Shown here: piece after piece, positions 15,715 to 24,511 of the stretch
Numbering within the stretch: position 1 is the first letter of the stretch
How the letters are laid out: each line of letters begins with the position of its first letter
Assembly: GCA_021780755.1 (NCBI GenBank)
Contig: JAJXYF010000032.1
Span: 1-64,000, forward strand
Reading direction: 5' to 3'
DNA length: 64,000 bases
From: Deltaproteobacteria bacterium
GTDB lineage: Bacteria > Desulfobacterota > Binatia > Binatales > Binataceae
Program-made: the position numbers and the translations under genes
The notes under the pieces: model-generated
What the model was told of the DNA's origin: nothing
What the model saw: only the letters and a program-made list of their open reading frames with translations
The model's database searches: none

Positions 15715-17844
15715 CTAGATCAAGGTGGCGGAGCGGGCCCAGCGGTATTTAGCGCCGAGTACGGCGACGGGCTTTTCGGTGGTGTACGCGTAGGCCGGGA
15801 TGCCGTGATCGAAGAGGTACGCGCAGGCCTGCTCGACCTCGACGTCGCCGACCAGGGAGGCGACCACCGGCTTGTCGATACCACGCGCGCGGGCTTCTTC
15901 GATGGCCTCGCTCGCCAAGCGCGCAAAGACCATCGGGGGCGTGATGATGGTGTGCCAGTAGCCGAGGATCAGGGCGTGGATACGCGGGTCCTCGAGGCCT
16001 AATTTTATAGTGTTCTGGTAAGTCGTGGGCGGCTCGCCGCCGGTGATGTCCACCGGATTGCCGGCGGCGCCGAAGGGCGGGATGAACTTGCGAAAGGCGG
16101 CGTCGAGGTCGGGCGGCATCGCCATCAGCTTGAGCCCGTTATCGACGCACGCGTCGGACAGCAGCACGCCGGAGCCGCCCGCGCCGGTGATGATCAGGAC
16201 GTTCTCGCCCTTGGGCGTAGGGAGGATGGGGAGGCATCGCGCGAACTCGAGCATGTCGTTGAGACTCATCGCGCGGACGACGCCGCTCTGGCGCAGCACG
16301 TCGTCGTAGATGCGATCGTTGCCGGCGAGCGCGGCGGTATGGGACTGGGCGGCGCGCGCACCCATCGCGGTGCGACCCGCCTTGAGCACGATGACCGGCT
16401 TTTTCTTCGAGACGCGCCTGGCGACCTCGGCGAACGAGCGGCCGTCTTTGAGGTCCTCGACATGCATCGCGACGACCTGCGTATTGGGGTCCTGCTCGAA
16501 GAACGTGAGCAGGTCGTCCTCGTCGATGTCGGACTTGTTGCCCAAGCCAACGATGGCGGAGACGCCCATCTTGGCGGAGCGGCTGAAGCCGATTATCGCC
16601 ATCCCGACGCCGCCGCTTTGGGAGGAGAGCGCGGCCTTGCCCTTGACGTCATAGGGGGTGCAGAAGGTCGCGCAGAGGTTTTTGGGGGTGTAGTAGAAGC
16701 CGTAGATGTTGGGGCCCATCAGGCGGACGTTGTACTCGCGGGCGACGGCGACGATCTGGTCCTGCAATTCGACGTTGCCGGTTTCGGCGAAGCCTGAGGG
16801 GATGAGGACGGCGCCGGGAATCTGCTTTTCGCCGCATTCCTTGAGCGCGCCGGCGACCAGCGGCGCGGGGATCGCGAAGACGGCGACGTCAACCGGGCCG
16901 GGAATGTCCTTGACGCTTTTGTAGGCGCGCTGGCCGAGGACCTCGGCGACTTTGGGATGGATGGGATAGATGGCGCCCTGGTAACCGCCGTTGATGAGGT
17001 TCTTCATCACGGAGTTGCCGATCTTGCCGTCTTCGGGCGACGCGCCGATGACGGCGACGGCGTCGGGCTGCATGATGCGGTTCATCGCGCGCAGGATTTC
17101 TTCCTGGGACGGGCGATAGCGCTCTTTGGGCGGCGCGAAGTCGATCAGGATGCGCACGTCGGCGGCGATAGCGCCGTCGGGGCGGGCGAAGACCGGATTG
17201 AGATCGAGTTCCGTAATCTCGGGGAAATCGGCGGCGAGGTTGGAGACCGCGACGATGATGCGGGCGATCGCGTTGCGGTCGGCGGGCGGGGCGCCGCGCA
17301 CGCCGCGGAGGATCTCGGCGGCGGCGATGCCGTCGATCATCGAGAGCGCGTCGGCTTCGGTGGCGGGGGCGAGGCGAAAGGTCACGTCCTTGAGGACTTC
17401 GACCAGGACGCCGCCGAGGCCGAAGGCGACGACTTTGCCGAAGCTCGGGTCGGTGAGGGCGCCGACGATCACTTCCTGGCCGCCGGTGAGCATCTGCTGA
17501 ATCTGGACGCCGGCGATTTTGGCGCCGGGCTTATAGGCGGCGGCGCTGCGCACGACGGTCTGGTAGGCCTGCTCGGCCTCGGCGGCGGTTTTCACGCCGA
17601 CGATGACGCCGCCGGCATCGGTTTTGTGGAGGATGTCGGGCGAGACGATTTTCATGACGACGGGAAAGCCGATCTCGGCGGCCATCCGGGCGGCGTCTTG
17701 GGCGGAGGCGGCGAGGGCTTCGCGGGGCAGCGGAATACCGTAGGCGTCGCAGAGGACTTTGCTTTCGGCGGGAGTCAGCGCCGCACGCTTATCCGCCTTC
17801 ACCCGGTCGAGGACCTGACGCACTGATGCCCGATCGTAACTCAT
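15715..17844 (-). CDS. NDP-forming acyl-CoA synthetase (acetate--CoA ligase, ADP-forming, fused)
   Basis: A 709-residue fusion of both subunits of an ADP-forming acyl-CoA synthetase, which interconverts acyl-CoA, ADP and Pi with acid, CoA and ATP. The N-terminal ATP-grasp (beta) part includes GFPVVMKIVSPDILHKTDAGG and ELDLNPVF. The C-terminal CoA-binding/ligase (alpha) part includes AVIGASPEDGKIGN, the phosphate-binding LSSQSGGVGMAIIGF, and the catalytic His region AAQSHTAALAGND. The order beta-alpha is one of the known fusions. Start chosen at ATG 17844, with GGAGGA six bases upstream. The acid substrate cannot be read from sequence. Confidence 0.93.
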   Translation of the reverse strand: MSYDRASVRQVLDRVKADKRAALTPAESKVLCDAYGIPLPREALAASAQDAARMAAEIGFPVVMKIVSPDILHKTDAGGVIVGVKTAAEAEQAYQTVVRSAAAYKPGAKIAGVQIQQMLTGGQEVIVGALTDPSFGKVVAFGLGGVLVEVLKDVTFRLAPATEADALSMIDGIAAAEILRGVRGAPPADRNAIARIIVAVSNLAADFPEITELDLNPVFARPDGAIAADVRILIDFAPPKERYRPSQEEILRAMNRIMQPDAVAVIGASPEDGKIGNSVMKNLINGGYQGAIYPIHPKVAEVLGQRAYKSVKDIPGPVDVAVFAIPAPLVAGALKECGEKQIPGAVLIPSGFAETGNVELQDQIVAVAREYNVRLMGPNIYGFYYTPKNLCATFCTPYDVKGKAALSSQSGGVGMAIIGFSRSAKMGVSAIVGLGNKSDIDEDDLLTFFEQDPNTQVVAMHVEDLKDGRSFAEVARRVSKKKPVIVLKAGRTAMGARAAQSHTAALAGNDRIYDDVLRQSGVVRAMSLNDMLEFARCLPILPTPKGENVLIITGAGGSGVLLSDACVDNGLKLMAMPPDLDAAFRKFIPPFGAAGNPVDITGGEPPTTYQNTIKLGLEDPRIHALILGYWHTIITPPMVFARLASEAIEEARARGIDKPVVASLVGDVEVEQACAYLFDHGIPAYAYTTEKPVAVLGAKYRWARSATLI

Positions 17845-18090
17845 GCTTTCCTCCGCCAACTTCGCACGTGGGATGCGGCTCAACGGCTCTCTGGCGATCC
17901 GGCAGGTGCCCGCGGCGGCGAAATCGTCTGCCGGATGCTTGGCAATAGCGGGACGCGCGATGTTAACAGACGCCCGGTTGCCTTGAGTTTGAGCCTGCCC
18001 TGTGCGCTAATTGGGTACAACCTAACGCCGGGCGCGCGATAACGTCAAACGCGTTGGGGTTGCCAGTTTCCTGGCTTAGGAGCGGCTGCT

Positions 18091-18303
18091 ATGGTTGAGA
18101 AAATCATTGATCTGGTAGGGATTTCCGCCAATTCAATCGAAGACGCGGTCCAGATCGCGTTGGCGCGTGCCGGTGTGACCATCAAGGGCATCCATTACGC
18201 CCATATCGAGGACGTATCGGCGATTGTCGAGAACAATCAAGTCGCGAAGTGGCGGGTGGCGATCAAGGTTTCGTTCCAAGTTAAGGATCAATTGCACGAG
18301 TAA
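18091..18303 (+). CDS. Dodecin-family flavin-binding protein
   Basis: A 70-residue dodecin, a small protein forming hollow dodecamers that store or buffer flavins. The family pattern is clear in EKIIDLVGISANSIEDAVQIALARAG and the C-terminal VAKWRVAIKVSFQV. The residue that normally stacks on the isoalloxazine ring is Trp in an RW(F) motif; here the segment reads GIHYAHIED, with Tyr in that place. TTAGGAG precedes the ATG. It could support the many flavin-dependent enzymes in this region; that link is inference. Confidence 0.92.
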   Translation: MVEKIIDLVGISANSIEDAVQIALARAGVTIKGIHYAHIEDVSAIVENNQVAKWRVAIKVSFQVKDQLHE

Positions 18304-18450
18304 CGCGAATCCAGTTGCCCCGGACCAGGCGATGCCGCGCGGCGGCGCAGTCGGCCGGTAGGTGATTGGATCCAAGGCCGGGACCGCAGGGCGGCGGATC
18401 GACGAGTCTCGCGATCACACCGCATTAGCCGGTCCAGAGAGTCCACAATT

Positions 18451-19443
18451 ATGGCTGCAAAAGTCGCTGAGGTCGCTCCCGGAATTTACGAACTCTTTTT
18501 GCCGCTGCCGATGCGGCCAACGATCGTCAACGTTTACCTGATCGATTGTCATGGGGCGTGGGCGCTGATCGACACGGGCATGAACACGGCCGACAGCTTC
18601 GCGACGCTGAACGAGGCGTTCGAGGAGATCGGACTGAACATAAAGGATCTCGACGTGGTGATCGGCACGCATCATCACGTGGACCATTTCGGCACGTCGG
18701 CGACCATCAAGCAGCATAGTAACGCGACGACGATGCTGCACAAGCTGGAGCAGGAGCGGGTCAACCGGATGCTGACGCTGGGGCCGCCGTCGGCGAATCC
18801 GGACGCGATGGCGTTTTTCGTCACGCATGGCTTTCCGGTGGACAAGTATCCGATCGAAGGGATGCGGCCGGTGTGGATGGGGACGAACCAGTACAATCCG
18901 TTGCCGGTGCCCGACAAATATTTGGCGGACGGTGACATCATTCCGGTCGGCGATCGGAAGCTCGAAGTGATCTGGACGCCGGGGCATGCGCCGGGGCATT
19001 GCGTGATTTATCTGCGCGAGGAGAAGGTGCTGATCGTCGGCGACCATCTGCTGCCGAAGATCACGCCGCATGTCGGGATTTATCCGAGCAGCCCGGCCAA
19101 TCCGCTGGGCGATTTTATCGCGTCGCAGCTAAAGGTGCAGAAGTTCGACGTCGAGCTGGTGCTGCCGGCGCACGGCGGGGTGTACAGCGACCATCGGCAT
19201 CGCGCCAACCAGCTAATCGAGCATCATCGGTATCGCGAGGCGGAGATGCTGGACATCATCAAGCGCCGACCGCATTGCGCGTTTGAGGTGGCGGACGAGA
19301 TATTCGGCAGCGAGGAGCGTCCGATGTTCCATGTGATGGCGGCGACGTTCGAGACGCTCGCGCATCTGGAACTCGCCTGTATAGAAGGGCGCGCGCGCAA
19401 ATCGGTGAACGATAGCGGTCGCACGCTGTTCCAGACTGTCTGA
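18451..19443 (+). CDS. Metallo-beta-lactamase-fold hydrolase
   Basis: A 330-residue MBL-fold protein. The dinuclear metal motif is THHHVDHFG (about residue 73). It is followed by the distal ligands in TPGHAPGHC and VGDHLLPKITPH, and the last His in LPAHGG. The C-terminal winged-helix-like extension (RRPHCAFEVADEIFG...HLELACIEGRA) is the LACTB2-like domain. No signal peptide. Substrate unknown; relatives include hydroxyacyl-glutathione hydrolase-like and ribonuclease-like enzymes. Stands alone. Confidence 0.9.
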   Translation: MAAKVAEVAPGIYELFLPLPMRPTIVNVYLIDCHGAWALIDTGMNTADSFATLNEAFEEIGLNIKDLDVVIGTHHHVDHFGTSATIKQHSNATTMLHKLEQERVNRMLTLGPPSANPDAMAFFVTHGFPVDKYPIEGMRPVWMGTNQYNPLPVPDKYLADGDIIPVGDRKLEVIWTPGHAPGHCVIYLREEKVLIVGDHLLPKITPHVGIYPSSPANPLGDFIASQLKVQKFDVELVLPAHGGVYSDHRHRANQLIEHHRYREAEMLDIIKRRPHCAFEVADEIFGSEERPMFHVMAATFETLAHLELACIEGRARKSVNDSGRTLFQTV

Positions 19444-19483
19444 GGCGCGCTTGCGCCGAGGGGCGCCGGGGACTGCCTTGCGG

Positions 19484-20218
19484 TCAGGCGGGAGCGAGTG
19501 CGCCGGGCTGCACCGCGGTCGCGCTCTGCATAGCGGATGCGCGACGGCGGTCGGCGACGAAGTCCTCATTGCTATCGCGATAGAAGACCAGCCAGATTTG
19601 GCGTCCCGGATGCCGCCAGTTGGACGGAGCGCATCGGAGCCCGTGCTCGCGGGCGAACGCCTCGATCGTAGCGAAGGTGTAGAGGGAGACGCCGGGGTAA
19701 ATCCAGTCGGCGCCGGTATAGTCGCTATCGCCTTGAAGGTAGGTAGCGAGGAAGACTGCGCGCGGCGACATCGCATTGGCGGCGGCGCTGAAAAGCTGGC
19801 GCATCTGCGTTTGCGAGGTGTGGGTCAGGATCGAATGGGCGACCATGAAATCGAACTGGCGGCCGAAGACTGAGAGATTAAAGGCGGTATCGTTGCTGAA
19901 TTGCGGTCGCTTCGCGGCGATTACGCCGGGGCCGACTTCGCGGCGGAGGCCCTCGTCAATCAGCCATTGCTGAGGCTCGATGCCGAAGTAGTGTCCAGGC
20001 GCGAGGAACCTGATCGCGAACCGGCCACCGCTGAGCGATCCGCAGCCGATATCGAGCAGGTAGCGATCTTCGCGCAGACCCCAGAACTTGAGCATCTCGA
20101 ACTGGTCGCGGCCCATGAGGTCGTAATTCTCGGCGCTGCCGAGCACGAATGATTTGTACTTGGGCGGCAGGAGTCCGAGGCGCCGCTTTAATCTGCGCTT
20201 GAAGGTACGGAAGGACAT
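19484..20218 (-). CDS. Class I SAM-dependent methyltransferase
   Basis: A 244-residue methyltransferase. Motif I appears as LLDIGCGSLSGGR (about residues 55-67). It is followed by an acidic strand end (FGIEPQQWLIDEG), QFDFMVAHSILTH as motif IV, and ATYLQGDSDYTG downstream. The N-terminus is basic (FRTFKRRLKRRLG), suggesting nucleic-acid, membrane or glycan proximity. ATG 20218 is preferred over an upstream TTG (20260). It is convergent with the MBL gene. Substrate unknown. Confidence 0.85.
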   Translation of the reverse strand: MSFRTFKRRLKRRLGLLPPKYKSFVLGSAENYDLMGRDQFEMLKFWGLREDRYLLDIGCGSLSGGRFAIRFLAPGHYFGIEPQQWLIDEGLRREVGPGVIAAKRPQFSNDTAFNLSVFGRQFDFMVAHSILTHTSQTQMRQLFSAAANAMSPRAVFLATYLQGDSDYTGADWIYPGVSLYTFATIEAFAREHGLRCAPSNWRHPGRQIWLVFYRDSNEDFVADRRRASAMQSATAVQPGALAPA

Positions 20219-20417
20219 TTTCGAGCTTCGATAGATACACCGGTCGAAGTCCGAAACCAAGCCGCCGGGTCTGAGAAGGTCGGGGATGCGGAGACCGGCT
20301 ACGCATCTGGTCTCGTTAAATGCGAGACGGCCTTACGCGTAATGCGAACGGAGCGATGCGCGTAACGATCTCGTAACAGTATGGCGGTGAGAAACGCCCG
20401 GTACCGAGCGGAACGCG

Positions 20418-20457
20418 CAGGGCGGTGGATGACTTAGGTAAGTTATCCACCGCCCTG
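20418..20457. terminator. Long perfect stem-loop between minus-strand genes
   Basis: Thirteen-base arms CAGGGCGGTGGAT and ATCCACCGCCCTG enclose a second small stem (ACTT/AAGT). It lies 48 bp after the stop of the 143-residue gene and about 200 bp before the methyltransferase start, both on the minus strand. No U-tract follows, so termination is only probable. Confidence 0.45.
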
Positions 20458-20504
20458 AATGGTGCACAAAAAACCGGCAACAGGCTGCCTAACTTGCAGG
20501 GGTG

Positions 20505-20936
20505 CTAAGCAGTCTGCGAGGTACGCTTGCCGCGGCGGGTGGGTGTGCTGATACGTCCGCTGCGCACGACCGGGGAGCGGCGTGCGAGGCGGCGGGTGGC
20601 AATACCGGCGAGCTGCTGCTCGCGCCAGTTCTTGAGGCCGGCGCGCAGGAAGCTAGGCTCGATGCCGAGGGTCTCGCAGACGGTTTCGAAGGAGAATGGG
20701 CCGTCGCCCTCTTCGCCGCAGAGCCATTGCTCGGCTTCGGCGAAAAGCCGCTTACGTGGGCCACTCTTGGCGTCGGCGTTGTTCTGAAAACATCGTAATG
20801 CGTCCTCAAGTACCGCCGTCATCAGGCGTTTGACCGGAGCGATGCGGCTGTCGTCGCGCCGCGAATCGTAGTATTGCTCGGGCGTTAGAACATCGGGCAC
20901 GAAAATAGATCCAAGTACGCCGTTTTCCCATTCCAT
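20505..20936 (-). CDS. Hypothetical protein with possible HTH region (143 aa)
   Basis: Not recognised. An acidic N-terminal half (MEWENGVLGSIFVPDVLTPEQYY) is followed by a helical region (VKRLMTAVLEDALRCFQ). Then comes a segment resembling a helix-turn-helix, FSFETVCETLGIEPSFLRAGL (about residues 80-100). The tail is strongly basic (ARRSPVVRSGRISTPTRRGKR), so nucleic-acid binding is plausible. A stem-loop lies about 30 bp upstream of the ATG (20967-21009). No operon partners. Confidence 0.65.
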   Translation of the reverse strand: MEWENGVLGSIFVPDVLTPEQYYDSRRDDSRIAPVKRLMTAVLEDALRCFQNNADAKSGPRKRLFAEAEQWLCGEEGDGPFSFETVCETLGIEPSFLRAGLKNWREQQLAGIATRRLARRSPVVRSGRISTPTRRGKRTSQTA

Positions 20937-20966
20937 GATCGTCGAATAACTCCCTTGCTCAGGTGG

Positions 20967-21009
20967 GGAACCAGGAATCGAGGGGATTAGCCCCGTCGAA
21001 TCCGGTTCC
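20967..21009. promoter_or_regulatory. Imperfect stem-loop upstream of the 143-aa gene
   Basis: GGAACC...GGTTCC outer arms surround ATCGA/TCGAAT and GGGG-attag-CCCC. The whole would fold in the untranslated leader of the minus-strand gene starting at 20936. The rest of the 369-bp gap (20937-21305) shows no gene. Confidence 0.3.
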
Positions 21010-21305
21010 TCTCAAGTTGCCCCGAAAAGGAAGCAAGCTCTGTGCCTGCACTCCCTTGCGTTAATGGATTATAAGTGGTGCATGTTACCACACGATGAAT
21101 TCAACATTTACTTATGCAGTTGGTGCTCAGGTCGCATTTCCCGGCACGTTGCGCATTTTGCGAAGAGCGGCGTGCCGACACTTGTGAAGCCAAAACTACA
21201 TAGATTCCGGATTTCGAACGTGAGGAGATCGAGATTCTTAGCGACGCCCGGAATGGACGGGGGTGGATTGCCGACAGAGGTGCCTGAACCCTCGGCGAGG
21301 GGGGG

Positions 21306-21959
21306 TTACTGGACGCGACCGGAGGAACCGGGAGGGCCGCCGGGGCCGAGCTTGCGCTCTTCGAGCCGGAAAGTGAGGACATCGATGAGACATCCGGGGC
21401 GCGCGCCGCAGGCTTCGAGCAGGGTCTGCTTTTCGATTGCCGTGACGTCGAGATGGAAGCAGATGAAATTGATGAGGTCGGCGTCGCGCAGGCCGCGCTG
21501 TTCGACCAGGGAGCGCCATACTTCGCGGGCGGGCTCGCCCAGGTAAGTGATCAGGAGGTCGCGCAGCGCGGTCATCGCGGCGTCGTCGAGGGCGAGCTTT
21601 TCGGCGGGCGCCGGACACCATTGGATTTCAGCCTGGCGGTATGCGCGGTCGCGGACTTCGCGCACCACGCGAAATTCCGCGAGGCCGTCGAGTACCAGGT
21701 TGAAGCGACCGTCGGGCAGCCTGGTCAAGTCGCTGATGCGGCCGGCGCAGCCGATTTCGTAGAGGTCGGGGAAGGCGTGATAGTCGCGTTCCCATTCGCC
21801 CTTGAGCATCATCATGCCGATGATGCGATGGCCGGCGGCGACATCGGCGACCATCTCGCGGTAGCGCGGCTCGAAGATGTGGAGGGGGACCTGCACGCCG
21901 GGGAAGAGGACAAAGTTGGGCAGCGGGAAGACCGGGATGATGTCAGGAAAATCGGCCAC
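21306..21959 (-). CDS. LON peptidase substrate-binding-domain protein
   Basis: A 217-residue stand-alone LON N-terminal (PUA-like) domain. It has the hallmark start IPVFPLPNFVLFPGVQVPLHIFEPRYREMV, then IGCAGRISDLTRLPDGRFNLVLDGLAEFRV. No AAA or Ser-Lys protease domain follows, so it lacks protease activity; such proteins are thought to recognise damaged protein or act in regulation. Start is GTG at 21959. The C-terminal Gly/Pro-rich end (GPGGPPGSSG) is disordered. Confidence 0.9.
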   Translation of the reverse strand: MADFPDIIPVFPLPNFVLFPGVQVPLHIFEPRYREMVADVAAGHRIIGMMMLKGEWERDYHAFPDLYEIGCAGRISDLTRLPDGRFNLVLDGLAEFRVVREVRDRAYRQAEIQWCPAPAEKLALDDAAMTALRDLLITYLGEPAREVWRSLVEQRGLRDADLINFICFHLDVTAIEKQTLLEACGARPGCLIDVLTFRLEERKLGPGGPPGSSGRVQ

Positions 21960-22080
21960 GACAACTTCAGACTAGGGACATGGACAAAACGCGTCAAGCT
22001 GCTGCGACGCGCGTCACGTCGATGTTTGCGCTGTTTTGCCTTCATTCCAAAACGCGGGGACAAAGACCGTGGCGATATCA

Positions 22081-22128
22081 GTTGTCGAGGAGCTCAGAAC
22101 TGAGGCTTTTTGGGACACTGAAACCTCG
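22081..22128. repeat. Dispersed composite repeat, family A (copy 6, degenerate)
   Basis: GTTGTCGAGGAGCTCAGAAC then TGAGGCTTTTTGGGACA and CTGAAACCTC match the left half of the copy at 13088; the right half is lost. It lies in the 474-bp gap before the GIY-YIG unit. Confidence 0.45.
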
Positions 22129-22223
22129 TTGCATAGGGCCGTTTGCGGCGAGTCGGGTTGGGTAGCGGGGGTCGGGTTGACTATATTCGCGGGTGACGGA
22201 TCGAGCGGCGCTAATTTTTTGAC

Positions 22224-22270
22224 GCGCGGAGGACCGCGCGAGATCCTTCGCGGCAGCCGCTCAGGATGAC
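22224..22270. repeat. Dispersed repeat, family B (solo copy, inverted)
   Basis: GCGCGGAGGACCGCGCGAGA then TCCTTCGCGGCAGCCGCTCA and GGATGAC. It is identical over 47 bases to the right end of the GIY-YIG unit at 22758-22804. It contains the mini-hairpin GCGCGG-agga-CCGCGC. A partial copy GCTCAGGATGAC follows at 22291-22302. Confidence 0.8.
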
Positions 22271-22440
22271 AGAAGGGGGGCAGCCTCGGCGCTCAGGATG
22301 ACGGGAGGAACCAAAGGACATGGAGGGGGCTAAAGGACGAACCGACGGAGAAATTTAATCTCACGAACTTGAGACTCAATACACTAGCTAGTGCCCTGAG
22401 TTAAAAATTGGTTTTTGAACATTCAGCACCCGCATGCATC

Positions 22441-22804
22441 GTCATCCTGAACGAAGTGAAGGATCTCGCGCGGTCCTCCGCGCGCCCAGGGCGGTGAGCT
22501 ATTATATCTACATCATGAGCAGCAAGTCGGGAGTGCTTTACATCGGCGCGACCAGCGATCTCGACCGCCGCGTGTTCGAGCACAAGCAGGGGCTAATCGA
22601 AGGCTTCACCAAAAAGTATAGAGTGACGCGACTGGTTTACGTCGAGCAGTTCGATCGCCCGGCGGAGATGGTCGCGCGTGAGCGGCAGCTTAAGGGCTGG
22701 AGGAGGAGCCGGAAGCTAGAGCTGATTCACGACCAAAATCCGGAAATGGTGGATTACGCGCGGAGGACCGCGCGAGATCCTTCGCGGCAGCCGCTCAGGA
22801 TGAC
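22441..22804. mobile_element. GIY-YIG gene bracketed by inverted family-B repeats
   Basis: The left end (22441-22486, GTCATCCTGAACGAAG...) and the right end (22758-22804) are the same repeat in opposite orientation. Between them lies a single GIY-YIG nuclease frame. Solo copies of the ends occur at 13001 and 22224. This is the layout of a small mobile unit with non-autonomous derivatives. Mobility is inferred; target-site duplications were not seen by eye. Confidence 0.5.
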
Positions 22805-22868
22805 GGAAGGGGGGGGCGGAAGGCGCAGCGCCGCCGCACTCAGGGTGACAGAGATGCGTGCGGGGTGA
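22494..22868 (+). CDS. GIY-YIG nuclease-superfamily protein
   Basis: A 124-residue single-domain GIY-YIG protein. Its first strand carries YYIYIM and the second LYIGATSDL, followed by the conserved Arg and His in DRRVFEHK and the catalytic Glu in VARERQLKGW. The frame is open from ATG 22434, which would translate the flanking repeat (HPERSEGSRAVL). GTG at 22494 keeps the whole fold, while ATG 22515 would delete the GIY strand. The C-terminal 25 residues are translated from the right-hand repeat. Function of this lineage is unestablished. Confidence 0.8.
   Translation: MSYYIYIMSSKSGVLYIGATSDLDRRVFEHKQGLIEGFTKKYRVTRLVYVEQFDRPAEMVARERQLKGWRRSRKLELIHDQNPEMVDYARRTARDPSRQPLRMTEGGGGRRSAAALRVTEMRAG
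22758..22804. repeat. Dispersed repeat, family B (right end of GIY-YIG unit)
   Basis: Inverted relative to the left end at 22441; identical to the solo copy at 22224-22270. Degenerate tails ACTCAGGGTGAC follow at about 22840. Confidence 0.8.
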
Positions 22869-22926
22869 CGGCGCAGGCTGTCATGATGCAGACCAGTTAG
22901 CTCACTGCAAAAAAGGAAGGACACTG

Positions 22927-24369
22927 ATGGGGGCGCGGTCGGGCAATAATTATCTGAGCGCGATGCGCAAGCTGAAGGCCGAGGTATGGATTGGCGGCGC
23001 GCGCGTCGAGGACGTCACGATCCATCCGGCGCTGGTGCATTGCGCGCGATCGATCGCGTCGCTCTACGACATGCAGGGGGAACATCCGGAGGCGATGACC
23101 TTTCGCACGGCGGACGGCGATCGCGCGGGGATGTCGTTTATCCAGCCGAAGAGTCTCGAGGAGGTGCGCAAGCGCACGGCGATGTTCCGGCGCTGGGCGG
23201 AGTACAGCCACGGCATGCTGGGGCGGACGCCCGACTACCTGAACACGAGTCTGGCGGCGATGGCGGCGGCGCATGAGTTCTTTGCGGCGAGCGACACGCG
23301 CTTCGGCGCCAATATCGCGAATTACTATGGCGAGGCGCGCAAGCACGATTGGTGCGCGACGCATACGCTGCTCAATCCGCATGCGAGTCGCGCGGCGGGA
23401 TGGGCGGGACATAGCGACGCCGATCTCGCGCTGAGGCTGGTGGACCGGACCGGCGAGGGTATGGTGGTCAACGGTTGCCGGATGCTGGCGACGCTCGGGC
23501 CGTTGTCCGAGGAGTTGCTGGTGTTTCCGTCAACGCTGCTGAAGGAGGAGGCGGCGGACGAGCCGTACGCGCTGGCGTTCGCGATCAATTGCAACGCCAA
23601 GGGGCTCAAGTTTATCTGCCGCGACGCGTTCGACGCGGGCCGATCGCATTTCGACGCGCCGCTCGCTTCGCGTTTCGACGAGATGGACTGCGTAGTGATC
23701 TTCGATAACGTCGCGGTGCCGTGGGAGCGGGTGTTTCTGTGCGGCGATGTCGCGCGCTGCAACCGGCTATACGGCGAGACCAACGCGGTCGTCAACATGA
23801 TGCATCAGGTGGCGGTGAGGGACGTGGTCAAGAGCGAGTTCATGCTCGGGCTGGCGGCGAAGATCGCGGAGGTGAGCGACGCGACGGGCCTGCCCCATGT
23901 GCGGGAGCGGCTGGCCGAGATGATCATGACGACTGAAGTGATGCGCGCGTGTCTGCGGGCGGGGGAGGCGGACGCGGCGCCGGACCGCTGGGGCGAGTTG
24001 GTGCCGGCGCGCGCGCCGCTGGACACCGCGCGCAATCTGTTTCCGCGGCTCTATCCGCGGCTGGTCGAGATCATCCAGCTCAATTCGTCGTCGAGCCTGA
24101 TGACGGCGCCGTCGGAGGCCGATTTCGCGAGCGCGCTGCTGCCCGAGATCGAGCGTTACCTGGCGGCGGCGGGCGCCCCGGCGCGCGAGCGCGTGGCGTT
24201 ATATCGATTAGCGTGGGACGTAGCGGGCAGTGCGTTCGGCGGGCGGCAGACGCTCTATGAGCGATTCTTTTTCGGCGATCCGGTGCGGATGGCGAGCACG
24301 CTGGTGGACAATACCGATTTGCGGCCGCTGATGCGGCGGGTTGACGATTTCCTCAAACGTATCGATTGA
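22927..24369 (+). CDS. 4-hydroxyphenylacetate 3-hydroxylase (HpaB) family flavin monooxygenase
   Basis: A 480-residue member of the HpaB/HpaH family of FADH2-dependent two-component monooxygenases, related to acyl-CoA dehydrogenases. It shows LGRTPDYLNTSLAAMAA, the family block YYGEARKHDWCATHTLLNP, LKFICRDAF, FDEMDCVVIFDNVAVPWERVF, and C-terminal SSSSLMTAPSEADF and GSAFGGRQTLYERFFFGDP. The family also contains 4-hydroxybutanoyl-CoA dehydratases, but their Fe-S Cys/His set is not obvious. No flavin reductase gene adjoins. Start ATG 22927 follows AAGGAAGGA. A paralogue lies at 41341. Confidence 0.9.
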   Translation: MGARSGNNYLSAMRKLKAEVWIGGARVEDVTIHPALVHCARSIASLYDMQGEHPEAMTFRTADGDRAGMSFIQPKSLEEVRKRTAMFRRWAEYSHGMLGRTPDYLNTSLAAMAAAHEFFAASDTRFGANIANYYGEARKHDWCATHTLLNPHASRAAGWAGHSDADLALRLVDRTGEGMVVNGCRMLATLGPLSEELLVFPSTLLKEEAADEPYALAFAINCNAKGLKFICRDAFDAGRSHFDAPLASRFDEMDCVVIFDNVAVPWERVFLCGDVARCNRLYGETNAVVNMMHQVAVRDVVKSEFMLGLAAKIAEVSDATGLPHVRERLAEMIMTTEVMRACLRAGEADAAPDRWGELVPARAPLDTARNLFPRLYPRLVEIIQLNSSSSLMTAPSEADFASALLPEIERYLAAAGAPARERVALYRLAWDVAGSAFGGRQTLYERFFFGDPVRMASTLVDNTDLRPLMRRVDDFLKRID

Positions 24370-24511
24370 ATGCCGTGTGAGCGCGGTGCGCGAATAGGAC
24401 GCGGCGCGCGTTGGTGTAGAATACATCGATGCCCGGAGCGTATAGACGACTTGAACGAAGCGTGCGGCGGCGCGTTGCGGCATTACGAGCAGGCCGGCCG
24501 ATTGCATCCTG

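Noticed and set aside
21064..21546. 160-residue plus-strand frame
   Set aside because: Starts in noncoding DNA and continues as a shadow of the LON-domain gene.
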